Positions 33,092 to 42,503 are shown, numbered from the stretch's first letter. The stretch: DNA of 64,000 bases from Bog-756 sp963831535 (GCA_963831535.1 CAWHQP010000007.1:62001-126000); one strand, 5' to 3'. Program-made: numbers and translations. The notes: generated from the letters alone by a model not told the origin.

Positions 33092-33520
33092 ATGACCCTC
33101 TCCCTTGACGATGCCTTCTCCTTCATCGGCCAGCACACCCAGGGCGTACTGGTCACCCTGCGGGGCGACGGGCGACCGCAGCTGTCCAACATCCTCTACC
33201 TGTCCGGTCCGGACCACACAGCCCGGATCTCGGTCACCGACAACCGGGCCAAGACCACCAATCTCCGTCGGGATCCCCGCGGCTCGTTGCACGTGACCAG
33301 CCAGGACTTCTGGTCCTATGTGGTGCTCGACGGCACGGTACACCTGTCGCCGGTGGCCGCTGCTCCCGACGACGGTGTGGTCCAGGAGCTCGTCGCGATG
33401 TACCGCCTGGCCCAGGGGGAGCACCCCGACTGGGACGAGTTCCGCCAGGCCATGGTGGACCAGAGGCGCATCGTGGCCACGCTGGCGGCCACCTACGCCT
33501 ACGGTCAGGTCCAGGACTGA
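33092..33520 (+). CDS. PPOX-class F420-dependent oxidoreductase
   Basis: A 142-residue split-barrel protein similar in layout to mycobacterial Rv1155-type FDOR-B proteins. It has GVLVTLRGDGRPQLSNILYL, TDNRAKTTNLRRDPRGSLHVTSQDFWSYVVLDGTVHLSP, and AMVDQRRIVATL near the end. The RAKTTNLRRDPR segment is the usual phosphate-binding region of F420 or flavin. TACCGT is 7 nt upstream of the ATG at 33092, suggesting a leaderless start. It is probably a second F420 user next to the LLM gene. Confidence 0.84.
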   Translation: MTLSLDDAFSFIGQHTQGVLVTLRGDGRPQLSNILYLSGPDHTARISVTDNRAKTTNLRRDPRGSLHVTSQDFWSYVVLDGTVHLSPVAAAPDDGVVQELVAMYRLAQGEHPDWDEFRQAMVDQRRIVATLAATYAYGQVQD

Positions 33521-33566
33521 AGGCCAGCGTAAGGCCTACCCGCCGGCTGCACCGACCGTCCGGGAC

Positions 33567-34286
33567 TCAGACCGGACAGGACCCGTCCGAGCAGGCGGCG
33601 TCGTCGGAACCGCCGGCCCCCGGGGTCAGGACGGTGAGCGGGTGGGTGTCCGCCCATGCCCGTTCCAGCGCCCCGAGGAGCGCATCGGCTCCCTGTGCCC
33701 CAGCCACTCCGTAGGTCTCGTCGATGACGAAGAACGGTACCCCCGTGGCCCCGAGGGCCGAGCCTCGTGCCTCGTCGGCCCGCACGTCAGCGGCGAACGC
33801 CTGACCGGCCAGCGTGTCGGTGACCTCGACGGGGTCCAGGCCTACCTCGCCGGCCAGCTCGGCCAGGGTGGCGTGGTCCCCGACCGACCGGCCCTCGGTG
33901 AAGTATGCGGCCAGGAGGCGTTCCTTCATGGCTCCGCCCTGTCCGTGGGTGGCGGCCAGGTGGATCAGCCGGTGTGCGTCGAAGGTGTTCCCGGCCCGGA
34001 CCCGGTCGAGGTGGTACTCGAGGCCCACTCCGGCAGCCAGCGACGTCATCTGCTGGTTGGCCGCTCGGGCCTGCTCGGCCGACATCCCGTATTTGCGCTC
34101 GAGGATCTTGTCCATGGTCATCCCCACGTCGGCCGGTGACGACGGATCGAGCTCGAAGGCGCGCCACACCACGGCGACCTCGTCGGCGTGGCCGAACCGG
34201 CCCAGCGCCTCCTCGAACTGGCGCTTGCCGACGTAGCACCAGGGGCAGACCACGTCCGACCAGATCTCCACGTTCACCTGCTCCAC
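33567..34286 (-). CDS. DsbA-family thiol oxidoreductase, FrnE-like
   Basis: A 239-residue cytosolic DsbA-fold protein without signal peptide. The active site is VCPWCYVGKRQFE (CPWC at about residues 15-18), followed by a helical insert and the cis-proline region GATGVPFFVIDETYGVAGAQ. The end CSDGSCPV carries an extra CxxxxC pair that FrnE proteins share. FrnE acts as a disulfide isomerase and stress protein in some bacteria. The start codon area has no strong ribosome site that I can identify. Confidence 0.86.
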   Translation of the reverse strand: MEQVNVEIWSDVVCPWCYVGKRQFEEALGRFGHADEVAVVWRAFELDPSSPADVGMTMDKILERKYGMSAEQARAANQQMTSLAAGVGLEYHLDRVRAGNTFDAHRLIHLAATHGQGGAMKERLLAAYFTEGRSVGDHATLAELAGEVGLDPVEVTDTLAGQAFAADVRADEARGSALGATGVPFFVIDETYGVAGAQGADALLGALERAWADTHPLTVLTPGAGGSDDAACSDGSCPV

Positions 34287-34387
34287 CTCTTCACGTCTCG
34301 TGGGCAGGGATCTCGACCTGCCGCTGGTGGTGCAACCGACGGATCCTCCCTGGTATTCCGGCCACCACCCCCGGTAGCGTCGCTGCC

Positions 34388-34714
34388 ATGGTCCTCGAGC
34401 ACGCCCTGATCGACATCCGACCGGGGACCGGTGAGGCCTTCGAGTCCGCGCTGGCCGAGGCCCGTCACGTCATTGCCGCGTGCTCCGGGTTCATCTCCCT
34501 CCGGCTCCAGCGGGGGGTGGAGTACGAGGACCGGTACCTGCTGCTCGTGGAGTGGGAGACCCTCGACGACCACACGGTGGGATTCCGGGAGTCGCCGGCC
34601 TTTGTGGCGTGGCGGAGGCTGATCGGACCGTTCTTCGCATCCCCTCCCGAGGTGGTGCACTTCGACCTGCCCCCGGTCATCGTCCAGGCCGGACCGTCGA
34701 CCGGGTCGTTCTGA
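34388..34714 (+). CDS. Antibiotic-biosynthesis-monooxygenase-fold protein
   Basis: A 108-residue ferredoxin-like dimeric ABM-fold protein with VLEHALIDIRPGTGEAFESALAEA, the central CSGFISLRLQRGVEYEDRYLLLVEWETLDDH, and FRESPAFVAWRRLIGPFF. Proteins of this type oxidise quinones or degrade heme, or have no known activity. TAGCGT lies 7 nt upstream of the ATG. The stop codon overlaps the next SDR start by TGATG, so the two are one operon. Confidence 0.8.
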   Translation: MVLEHALIDIRPGTGEAFESALAEARHVIAACSGFISLRLQRGVEYEDRYLLLVEWETLDDHTVGFRESPAFVAWRRLIGPFFASPPEVVHFDLPPVIVQAGPSTGSF

Positions 34715-35505
34715 TGGGCCTGCTCGACGGACACCGGGCCCTGGTCACCGGAGCCGGATCGGGCATCGGTCGGGCTACCTGCCTCCTGTTGGCCACCGAA
34801 GGGGCCAGGGTGGCGGCGTTGGACCTCGACCCCACCTCGGCGGCGCGGGTGGCCAAGGCGGTGGGTGGCCCGGCCGTCGCCGCCGACATGGCCGAGGCCG
34901 ACGCCGTGGCCGATGCCGTGGAACAGGTGGTGGAGGAGTTCGGCGGCCTGAGCATCCTCATCAACAACGCCGGACTGGGCCTGGCCCGTCCGTTCCACCG
35001 ACACAGCGACCGCGCCTATGACCGGGTGGTCGACGCCTCCATGCGCGGGACCTTCCACGGAATCCGGTCCGTGGCCCCGGTCATTCTGGCCGGAGGAGGA
35101 GGGGCGATCGTGAACGTCTCCTCCGTCAGTGGCATCCGCCCGACCCGGGGCGAGGCCGCCTACTCGGCGGCCAAGGCAGCCGTCATCGCCCTCACCCAGT
35201 CCGCTGCCCTCGAGTACGGGCCCACCATCCGGGTCAACTGCGTGTCGCCCGGTCTCATCGATACGCCGTTCACCGCTCCGTTCCTCGATGACGTCGCCAT
35301 CCGCGTCGGGATCGAGCGTCGGACTCCGCTGGGGCGGGTGGGTACGGCGTCCGAGGTGGCGTCGGTCATCGCCTTTTTGTGCTCGGAGCACTCCTCGTAC
35401 ATCACCGGCGTCAACATCCCGGTCGACGGGGGAAGCCTCCTGCCCAGCTCCCAGGTGGAGGAGCCGCTCGGGGACGTCGTCGCCCGTCAGGTCGACCGGA
35501 GCTGA
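34714..35505 (+). CDS. SDR family oxidoreductase
   Basis: A 263-residue classical SDR with TGAGSGIGRATCLL, ALDLDP (aspartate, NAD-type), NNAGLG, VNVSSVSG and the catalytic YSAAKAAV, ending YITGVNIPVDGGSLLP. The canonical tetrad is complete. The ATG overlaps the ABM gene stop (TGATG). The substrate is unknown. It is one of four SDRs in this window. Confidence 0.85.
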   Translation: MGLLDGHRALVTGAGSGIGRATCLLLATEGARVAALDLDPTSAARVAKAVGGPAVAADMAEADAVADAVEQVVEEFGGLSILINNAGLGLARPFHRHSDRAYDRVVDASMRGTFHGIRSVAPVILAGGGGAIVNVSSVSGIRPTRGEAAYSAAKAAVIALTQSAALEYGPTIRVNCVSPGLIDTPFTAPFLDDVAIRVGIERRTPLGRVGTASEVASVIAFLCSEHSSYITGVNIPVDGGSLLPSSQVEEPLGDVVARQVDRS

Positions 35506-35555
35506 ACGACCCGGCCACCCCGGTGGGTCGGGAGTCCGGCCGAGTCCGATGCACA

Positions 35556-35606
35556 CAGCACCGACAGTCAGGCAGCACCGACAGTCAGGCAGCACCGACA
35601 GTTCAG
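35556..35606. repeat. 17-bp tandem repeat, three copies
   Basis: CAGCACCGACAGTCAGG occurs perfectly at 35556-35572 and 35573-35589, with a third diverged copy from 35590. It sits in the 97-bp gap between the SDR stop and the fusion-gene stop, where the two genes converge. The repeats overlap the last codons of the leftward gene. No spacers are present, so this is not a CRISPR. Confidence 0.85.
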
Positions 35607-36679
35607 ACAGCATCGGACAGCGCCCGGGCCCGCCGCAGGTGATCGGCCAACTCGGCCAGGGAGGTTCGGGCATTGAGGCCACTGGTGGACGGCATCACGT
35701 AGGCCGGCCGGCCGCCGATGCCCTCGGGTTGTGGGCCGGCCACCGCCTTGGCGTTGACCACATCCCGCCATCCGGACAGCCCGGTGAAGCACACCGCCCC
35801 CGGCCGCAGCCACCGCACCAACCGCTCCAGGCGGGCGAACCCCGACCGGTACTCCTCGCTGGTCACTTCGGCCGCGGTGCGAGTGGGCCGCTTCACGAAG
35901 TCGGTCATCCCGACCCCGTGGCCAACGAGGGCTGCCACCGGGTCGCGGTCGAGGGTGACAATGCCCGCGGCCATCGCCGCGGCCCAGAAGCGATTGCCGG
36001 GCCGGGCGTAGCCCACGCCGGCATCGGCCGAGTACCACGACGGATTCACCCCGCAGATGAGCAAGTGCATCCTCGGTCCAACCGTGTCGGCCAGGGTGCG
36101 GGCCCGGACCCCTCGCAGTCCCACTTCGTCGCCGGTGACGGCCAGGGAGCCCTCTTCGACCTCGAATCCCGCGCCGGTGACCACGTCCACCAGCCGGTCC
36201 GGCTCCCAGCCGGCGAAGAAGCGCCCCCCCACCTCATCGTCCGGTAGGGCATCGCCCTCGTAGACGCCCTCGAGGACCTGGATCTCGAGAGGACTGCCCA
36301 CGGCCAGGACCCGGTGCAGATCCCAGAGGGCCAGGGGTAGTCGGTCCCTCGGTACGTGGAGGTGGGTCATCCACGACCAGGCCCCGGCAATGGCGTGGCG
36401 GGCGAAGGGCAGGTGTTCGACGTCACCGAGCACATAGCGAGCGTCGGGGTGTTCGGCCCGGCATGCTCCGAGCATGGCTGTCGAAGCGTCGAGAGCCACC
36501 GCCGGGGTCCCGAGGTGGGGCAGGTAGCGCCCCGCCCCGCACCCCACGTCGAGTCGGGGCTTCCCGGTTGCCACCCGATCGGCGAAGGCTTCGGCCTCGG
36601 CTCGACGGCCGGCGGCGGCGTGGGTGGCTGCCCACGCCAGGCCTCGCTGTTCATAGATCTCGACGGTGGCCCGGTCCAT
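35603..36679 (-). CDS. Fusion of a SAM methyltransferase and a MUG-type mismatch DNA glycosylase
   Basis: A 358-residue two-domain protein. Residues 1-195 are a Rossmann methyltransferase with RLDVGCGAGRYLPHLG (motif I), LDASTAMLGACR, YVLGDVEHLPFA and FFAGWEPDRLVDVVTGAGF. Residues 202-358 resemble mismatch-specific uracil/thymine glycosylases: LLICGVNPSWYSA (motif GINPG in E. coli Mug, with the key asparagine), GYARPGNRFW, DFVKRPTRTA and a STSGLNA loop in the place of NPSGLS. The frame is continuous. MUG repairs G:U and G:T mispairs; the methyltransferase substrate is unknown. TAGGAT lies 8 nt upstream of the ATG. It follows kdpE by 28 bp. Confidence 0.8.
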   Translation of the reverse strand: MDRATVEIYEQRGLAWAATHAAAGRRAEAEAFADRVATGKPRLDVGCGAGRYLPHLGTPAVALDASTAMLGACRAEHPDARYVLGDVEHLPFARHAIAGAWSWMTHLHVPRDRLPLALWDLHRVLAVGSPLEIQVLEGVYEGDALPDDEVGGRFFAGWEPDRLVDVVTGAGFEVEEGSLAVTGDEVGLRGVRARTLADTVGPRMHLLICGVNPSWYSADAGVGYARPGNRFWAAAMAAGIVTLDRDPVAALVGHGVGMTDFVKRPTRTAAEVTSEEYRSGFARLERLVRWLRPGAVCFTGLSGWRDVVNAKAVAGPQPEGIGGRPAYVMPSTSGLNARTSLAELADHLRRARALSDAV

Positions 36680-36707
36680 GACCAGGGATCCTAGGGATCC
36701 CGCCGGT

Positions 36708-37436
36708 TCAGGGTTCGAAGCGGTACCCCATGCCGGGCTCGGTACGGAAGTGCTTCGGCCGGGAGTGGTCCACTTCGAGCTTGCGCCGGACCCGACCCAT
36801 GAGCACCCGCAGGTACTCCGTCTCGGTCTCGTACTCGGGCCCCCACACATCGTGGAGGAGCTGGCGTTGGGAGACCAGCCGGCCGGGGTTGCGGACCAGG
36901 ACCTCGACGATGTCCCACTCCTTGGGCGTGAGGTGGACATCATCGCCGTCCCGGGTCACCCGTTTGGCCGCCAGGTCGATCGTGAACTCGTCGGTCTCCA
37001 CCCGGGGTGCCTCGTCGCCGGCCGTGACCCTCCGGAGCGCCGCCCGGAGGCGGGCCAGGAGCTCGTCCATGCCGAACGGCTTGGTGACGTAGTCGTCGGC
37101 CCCGGCGTCGAGGGCCTCCACCTTGCTCACGCTCTGGTGCCGGGCCGACAGGACGATGATGGGGACCGAGCTCCAGCCCCGGATGCCGCGGACCACGTCG
37201 ACCCCGTCGATACCCGGCAGGCCCAGGTCGAGCAGGACCACGTCGGGATGTCGGTGGGCGGCCACGTCGAGGCCCTCCTCACCGGTGCGAGCCACCACCA
37301 CCTCGTAGCCGCGGGCGGTGAGGCTGATGGAGAGCGCCTGCAGCAACGCGGCATCGTCGTCGCAGACGAGTATCCGGCTCCCGGCCTCGCTGGTTCCGTC
37401 CCGTTGGGTGACCGATGGCGAGTCCGAGAGGTTCAT
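36708..37436 (-). CDS. kdpE: KdpE response regulator
   Basis: A 242-residue OmpR/PhoB-type regulator. The receiver (residues 20-132) has ILVCDDDAALLQ, the phospho-aspartate in VVLLDLGLPGIDG, and the signature lysine of DDYVTKPFG. The winged-helix output domain covers 145-240 with HLTPKEWDIVEVL and WGPEYETETEYLRVLMGRVRRKLE, ending PGMGYRFEP. In other bacteria KdpE, phosphorylated by KdpD, activates kdpFABC when potassium is low. It starts by ATGA overlap with the kdpD stop. Confidence 0.92.
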   Translation of the reverse strand: MNLSDSPSVTQRDGTSEAGSRILVCDDDAALLQALSISLTARGYEVVVARTGEEGLDVAAHRHPDVVLLDLGLPGIDGVDVVRGIRGWSSVPIIVLSARHQSVSKVEALDAGADDYVTKPFGMDELLARLRAALRRVTAGDEAPRVETDEFTIDLAAKRVTRDGDDVHLTPKEWDIVEVLVRNPGRLVSQRQLLHDVWGPEYETETEYLRVLMGRVRRKLEVDHSRPKHFRTEPGMGYRFEP

Positions 37437-40150
37437 GGGATCGGACCTGCCGGGGCCCCCGAGTCCACGGCCTGGAGCGAGGTCGGAACGGGGAGGTCTC
37501 CGGCTCCGGTCCCCTTCGGCATGACCTCGGGGATCCTGATCACCATGGTGCAACCCCCCCCTGGGGTGTCCTCGACGTCCAGCTCTCCGCCGATCGCCAC
37601 CACGAACCCCCGGGCCACGGCCAGCCCGAGGCCGACCCCGACGCGACTGGTCGAGTCGCCCAGGCGCTGGAACGGCTCGAAGACGCGACGGCGATCGGCA
37701 CGTGGGATTCCAGGACCGCGATCGATGACCCGGATGTCCACCCGGCCGGCCACCTGCCCGGCTTCGATGCGGAGACCGGTGCCCCCGGCGTGGGACAGCG
37801 CATTGTCGACCAGGTTGGCCACGGCGCGTTCCAAGAGCACCGGGTCGGTACTGACGCGGGGCACCGTACTCGGGATGTCGGTGACCACCGACTCGGCCCG
37901 CGGCCCCAGGCTCTCGATGGCGGCGTCGATCACGTCGGAGACGTCGGTGCTCTGGTCGAGCACGTCCATCCCCCCGGTCTGGAGCCGGCTCATGTCCAAC
38001 AAGTTCTCCACCAGGCTGTTGAGCCGGTCGGACTCGTCATCGATGGTCTGCAGCAGGATGCGGGTCTCTTCGGGTCCGAAGGTGAGCTGATCAGAGAGAA
38101 GACTCGACGAGGCGGCCTTGATCGATGCCAGCGGTGTGCGGAGGTCGTGGCTGACCGCGGCCAACAGCGCCGAACGGAGCTCGTTGGCCCGAGCTAGGGA
38201 GTCAGCCTCGGCCGCCTCGGCGTGGAGACGGTCGCTCTCCAGGGCAGTGGCCAGCTGTGCCGCGAACGCCGACAGAATCTCCCGGTTCTCCGCGGTCAGG
38301 CCCGGCCCCCGCAGAGCCAGAATCTCGCGCTCGGTCAGGGGGAGGACGAGGCTGGCGTCATCAGGCCCGGCCGGCGGATGCTGGCCGGCTGCGGTTACCG
38401 ACGTCCACGTCCGAGTGGTGGCTTCCGCCCCCGCGGGTGCCGATCCGGGCCGGGGCCGGTCGGTGTCGGTTCGGAGCACGGCCGCCGCCTCGAGGCGGAA
38501 CGCCACCATGAGTTCCTCCAGCAGCGCCGGAAGCGGATTCCCCTCGGGGGCCACCATCCGACCGGCCACCCGGGCCAGTGTCTGTGCGTCCGTCCTCGCC
38601 TCCACGGCCGCCGCCGTCTTCCGGGCCGAGAGATCCACCAGCACGCTGACTACGCCTGCGGTGACCAGGAACATGACCAGGGCCAGGATGTCCCGTGTGT
38701 CGGCGATGGTGAACGTGTGGATGGGCGGGGCGAAGAAGTAGTTGGAGAGGAGGAAGCCGGCCAGCGCAGCCAGGGCCGCCGGCCACACCCCACCGGTTGC
38801 GGCCACGATGACTACCAGCACCAGATACGAGCTCAGCGCGGTGGCCAGTCCGTCCGAGCCCCGGTTGGCCGTCAGGATGAGGGTGAGGAGCGGGAACCCG
38901 ATCAGCCCGATTACCAGGGCGGCCAATCGGCGGCGAGCCGGAAGCGGCGAGAGGAGGCGGTGACGAGGACGGGCCGTGGTCCGCTCCGGGACCGCATCGC
39001 CTGAGTGGGACTCGGCCTCGCCCGGCGTCAGCTCGGTGTCCGCAGCCGAATCCGGACTTGAGTCCGGGCTCAGCTCCGTTCCCGTGGCGATGACGTGGAC
39101 ATCCAACGACCCCCCGGCCGCCCGGATCACCGAATTGATGACCGAGCCGCGGACGAACTCGTTGATCCGGCTCCGGTGGGTGGCACCCATCACTAATTGG
39201 GTGGCGTTCTCCGCCCGGGCCACCTGGACGAGGGCGGGCGCCACGTCGGCACCGACCACCTCGACGTAGCGCCCGCCGAGGTCGTCGAGGAGGGCGCGGT
39301 TCTGGACGAGGCCGTGGCTCCCCGCTCCGGTCAGCGTCTCGTCGGAGCGGACGTGGACCCCGACCAGTTCGGCCTTCGTCCTCATGGCCATACGGGCGGC
39401 GCGTCGGATGAGTACGGCGCTGCCCCGCGACCCGGTGAGCGAGACCACCACCCGCTCTTTGGTCTGCCACGGACCGACGATGTTGTGGCGTTCGCGGTAG
39501 TCGTTGAGTTCCTCGTCCACCCGGTCGGCCACCCAGAGCAGCGCCAACTCCCGCAACGCGGTGAGATTGCCGGTGCGGAAGTAGTTCCCGAGGGCGGCAT
39601 CGATGCGCTCGGGGGGGTAGACATTTCCGTGGGCCAATCGCCGGCGAAGGGCCTCGGGGGCCATATCTACCAGTTCGATCTGGTCGGCGCTTCGCACGAC
39701 GGGGTCCGGCACCGTTTCCTGCTGGGCGACCCCGGTGATCTGCTCCACCACGTCGTTCAGTGACTCGAGATGCTGGAGGTTGACCGTCGAGATGACGTTG
39801 ATGCCGGCATCGAGGAGCTCCTGGACGTCCTGCCATCGTTTGGCGTTCCTCGAGCCGGGCGCGTTGGAGTGGGCCAGCTCGTCGACCAGCGCCAGCTCCG
39901 GCTTGCGCTTGATCAGCCCGTCGACGTCCATCTCCTCGATGGTCTGGCCGCGGTACTCGACCGTGCGCCGGGGGAAGATTTCCAGGTCGCGTATCTGGGC
40001 GTCGGTCTGGGGACGGCCGTGCTCCTGCACCCAGCCGATGACAACGTCGGTGCCCCGTTCCTTCCGACGCCACCCCTCGTTGAGCATGGCGAAGGTCTTG
40101 CCGACCCCCGGGGCAGCGCCGAGATAGAGCCGCAGCTTGCCTCGTGCCAC
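37433..40150 (-). CDS. kdpD: KdpD potassium/turgor sensor histidine kinase (full length)
   Basis: A 905-residue kinase with the whole KdpD layout. The N-terminal KdpD domain has Walker A GAAPGVGKT (about residue 10), the ALVDELAHSNAPG Walker B-like segment and VISTVNLQHLESLND. A Usp-like domain covers about 245-370. Four membrane helices (DUF4118, IGLIGFPLLTLILTA to MFLVTAGVVSVLV) lie near 410-520. A GAF region, HisKA with VSHDLRTPLASIKA (about 667) and a HATPase with NLVDNALSHAG follow. It phosphorylates KdpE. GTG 40150 has AGGAGG 9 nt upstream. The stop overlaps kdpE. Confidence 0.93.
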   Translation of the reverse strand: MARGKLRLYLGAAPGVGKTFAMLNEGWRRKERGTDVVIGWVQEHGRPQTDAQIRDLEIFPRRTVEYRGQTIEEMDVDGLIKRKPELALVDELAHSNAPGSRNAKRWQDVQELLDAGINVISTVNLQHLESLNDVVEQITGVAQQETVPDPVVRSADQIELVDMAPEALRRRLAHGNVYPPERIDAALGNYFRTGNLTALRELALLWVADRVDEELNDYRERHNIVGPWQTKERVVVSLTGSRGSAVLIRRAARMAMRTKAELVGVHVRSDETLTGAGSHGLVQNRALLDDLGGRYVEVVGADVAPALVQVARAENATQLVMGATHRSRINEFVRGSVINSVIRAAGGSLDVHVIATGTELSPDSSPDSAADTELTPGEAESHSGDAVPERTTARPRHRLLSPLPARRRLAALVIGLIGFPLLTLILTANRGSDGLATALSSYLVLVVIVAATGGVWPAALAALAGFLLSNYFFAPPIHTFTIADTRDILALVMFLVTAGVVSVLVDLSARKTAAAVEARTDAQTLARVAGRMVAPEGNPLPALLEELMVAFRLEAAAVLRTDTDRPRPGSAPAGAEATTRTWTSVTAAGQHPPAGPDDASLVLPLTEREILALRGPGLTAENREILSAFAAQLATALESDRLHAEAAEADSLARANELRSALLAAVSHDLRTPLASIKAASSSLLSDQLTFGPEETRILLQTIDDESDRLNSLVENLLDMSRLQTGGMDVLDQSTDVSDVIDAAIESLGPRAESVVTDIPSTVPRVSTDPVLLERAVANLVDNALSHAGGTGLRIEAGQVAGRVDIRVIDRGPGIPRADRRRVFEPFQRLGDSTSRVGVGLGLAVARGFVVAIGGELDVEDTPGGGCTMVIRIPEVMPKGTGAGDLPVPTSLQAVDSGAPAGPIP

Positions 40151-40347
40151 AGTCGATGGCCTCCTGACCCTCTGGTTGGCTTCGGTGCGACCGTCCAGCC
40201 ATCGCACGCCGTGGGTTCCCGCGGGTTTGCCGCCGCCCCGGTCATCGTACAGAACCGGATCGGACCTTGATGCGTAGGTCCCGAGCCACTTCGTTCCGGA
40301 AGAGCCGGGTCCGTGCTGCAGTGACCTCCGGCGTCATGCCGGGTGCC

Positions 40348-41037
40348 TCACTCCGGGCTGAGGCTGTACCCGACCCCGGGCATGGTTCGGATCAAGGTGC
40401 CGGAGCTGTCGTTGAGCTTCTGGCGCAGCCGGTGGACGTAGGCATGCAGATACTGGGCCTCGCCCCCATAGCCGGTGCCCCACACCGCTCCGAGGATCAT
40501 CTGACGAGTGCAGGTCCGGCCGGCGTGGCGGGCGAGATAGGACAGGACCTCGAACTCCTTGGTGGTGAGCTCGACCGAGGTTCCGTCCAGACGAACCTCG
40601 TGGTGCACGAGGTCCATCTCCAGGGAACCGACGGTCAACGTCGCCGGTTCCGGCTCGCCCTGGTCCGATTTCCGGTGCCGAAGCGCCGTGCGAATGCGGG
40701 CTTCGAGCTCAGCCATCCCGAAGGGCTTCGTGACGTAGTCATCGGCCCCGCCGTCGAGCGCCGCCACCTTGCCCTCTTCGTTCCCACTGGCCGACAGGAT
40801 GATGATGGGCACCTCGCTCCACTGGCGGATCCTCCGACACACCGTCTGACCATCGATGTCGGGGAGTCCCAAGTCGAGCACGACGACGTCCGGGGACGAC
40901 ACTGCCGTCTTGGAGATCCCCTGCTGGCCGTTGGCCGCAGTGACCACGTCGTGACCACCAGCCTGGAGCCCGAGCCGGAGCGCACGGAGCAGCGAGGGGT
41001 CGTCGTCGATCACGAGCACCCTAGCCACCCAGGTCAC
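40348..41037 (-). CDS. Second OmpR-family response regulator
   Basis: A 229-residue regulator. The receiver has VLVIDDDPSLLRALRL, VVVLDLGLPDIDG and DDYVTKPFGMAELEARI. The DNA-binding domain contains VELTTKEFEVLSYLARHAGRTCTRQMIL and YLHAYVHRLRQKLND, ending in PGVGYSLSPE. It resembles KdpE (similar order and loop lengths) but is a different gene from the one at 36708-37436. It starts by GTGA overlap with the upstream kinase, its evident partner. This gives two KdpDE-like systems side by side. Confidence 0.88.
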   Translation of the reverse strand: MTWVARVLVIDDDPSLLRALRLGLQAGGHDVVTAANGQQGISKTAVSSPDVVVLDLGLPDIDGQTVCRRIRQWSEVPIIILSASGNEEGKVAALDGGADDYVTKPFGMAELEARIRTALRHRKSDQGEPEPATLTVGSLEMDLVHHEVRLDGTSVELTTKEFEVLSYLARHAGRTCTRQMILGAVWGTGYGGEAQYLHAYVHRLRQKLNDSSGTLIRTMPGVGYSLSPE

Positions 41038-42503
41038 CCATCGAGGTCGTCGCCCGCGGCGATGGGCAAGGTGAAAATGAAGCGGGCTCCGCCCTGGGGC
41101 ACGTGCTCCACCCAGATCCGCTCTCCGTGCGCCTCCACGAACGTCTTGGCGATGGTGAGGCCGAGCCCGGCGCGTCCACCGGTGTCGAACCGGACGTACC
41201 GGTCGAAGACCGCCTCCCTCTCCGATGGGGGCACACCCGACCCCGTGTCGGCCACGGAGAGAGCGATCCGATCGCCACGAACCTCGGCGGCCACAGTGAT
41301 CACGCTCATCGGCGGCGCGTGGCGATTGGCATTGTCCAAGAGGTTAGCGAGTACCTGGCTGATGAGGGGTTGGTCGATGTCGACCGCGGGCAGTGCTTCG
41401 GGTATGACCTCGTCGACCGGATGGTCCCCGAGCGTCGACCGGAGAGCCGCGACGGCCTCTCGGACCAGATCGGGGACCGAAGCGGGCTTTCTCCGCACCA
41501 CCAGGGCCCCGGAGTCGATGCGGGTCATGTCGAGCAGGCTCGTCACCAGCCGGGTCAGGCGGTCGGTCTCCACGTCGATGAGGGAGTGGAGCTCGTTGGT
41601 GTCGGCCTCGGAGAGCGGAATGGGCGGATCCAAAAGGGTCGAGGACGCCACCTTCATGGTGGCGAGTGGGGTCCGCAGGTCATGCGACACCGCCCCGACC
41701 AGAGCGTGCCGCAAGCGGTCGACCTCTTCGAGCAGGTCCAACTGCAGCGCCTGCTCACGCAGGCTCACCCGCTCCAGGGCCAGGGCGGCGTGGTTGGCGA
41801 ACGTCCGCAGGAGCGCCCGGTCCGCCGCGGCCACCGGCATCCCGCGAACGGCGAGCACGCCGACCGGCCGGCCCGATGCGATGAGGGCCACGGCTCGAGT
41901 CTCATCGGCTGGGCCCGGTCCCGTACCCAGGCTCACCGGGACCCCGGACAGGGGCTCGAGCCCGCGGAGCTCGTCGGCCGAGAGCGGCTCTCCCGCCGAG
42001 GCGGCGATCTCCAGTCGATCGCCTTGGGGAACGAGCAGTGCCACCCCCGGTACCTCGAACACCGTCCGCACCGCGCCGACGATGGTCCTCAACAGCTCGG
42101 CCACCGAGCGATCCTCCACCAGCAGCTCCGACAGCTCGAAGAGCCGTCGGGTTTCGGCTGAATGGGCCTGGGACTCGGAGCGGGCCGACTCGAGATTGGC
42201 GACGACCCTGGACACCAGCACCATCACCACCGCATAGACGGCCAGAGCCACCCAATCCTGGGAGCTGGCCACGCGGAGTCGGTTGTAGGGAGGGATGAAC
42301 CCGTAGTCATAGACGAGGAACCCGGCCGCCACCCCGGCGACCCCGGCCGCAAAGCCGCCGATGATGACGCCGGCCACCACGGGGAGGACGAGGACGAGGG
42401 CCGCCGTGGCCACGCTCAGGTGGGCGCGTAGGGGCAGCATGGCGGCACCGAGACCCACCGCCAGGGACAAACCCACGACCGAGCCGACCAGCGATCTTCG
42501 CAC
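41034..42503 (-). CDS. KdpD-like sensor kinase without the KdpD N-terminal domain
   Basis: A 489-residue kinase. The N-terminal part has four membrane helices with DUF4118 features (AAMLPLRAHLS, ALVLVLPVVAGVIIGGFAAG, FLVYDYGFIPPYNRLRV). A GAF-like region follows (FELSELLVEDRSVAELL to LLRTFANHAALALE), then HisKA VSHDLRTPLATMKV (about residue 271) and HATPase NLLDNANRHAP and AGLGLTIAK. It has the C-terminal half of KdpD but no ATP-loop or Usp domain. The missing part is encoded separately at 47316-48506. The start is GTG 42503, with GACAAT (42515-42510) 6 nt upstream; a longer start at 42584 is less likely. Confidence 0.87.
   Translation of the reverse strand: MRRSLVGSVVGLSLAVGLGAAMLPLRAHLSVATAALVLVLPVVAGVIIGGFAAGVAGVAAGFLVYDYGFIPPYNRLRVASSQDWVALAVYAVVMVLVSRVVANLESARSESQAHSAETRRLFELSELLVEDRSVAELLRTIVGAVRTVFEVPGVALLVPQGDRLEIAASAGEPLSADELRGLEPLSGVPVSLGTGPGPADETRAVALIASGRPVGVLAVRGMPVAAADRALLRTFANHAALALERVSLREQALQLDLLEEVDRLRHALVGAVSHDLRTPLATMKVASSTLLDPPIPLSEADTNELHSLIDVETDRLTRLVTSLLDMTRIDSGALVVRRKPASVPDLVREAVAALRSTLGDHPVDEVIPEALPAVDIDQPLISQVLANLLDNANRHAPPMSVITVAAEVRGDRIALSVADTGSGVPPSEREAVFDRYVRFDTGGRAGLGLTIAKTFVEAHGERIWVEHVPQGGARFIFTLPIAAGDDLDG

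Noticed and set aside
35556..35606. Possible CRISPR array
   Set aside because: Copies are directly adjacent with no spacers, and there are only three.
37415..42237. Long plus-strand open frames opposite kdpD, kdpE and the second kinase
   Set aside because: The minus strand encodes complete KdpD and kinase motifs; the plus frames have no domains and are antisense shadows.
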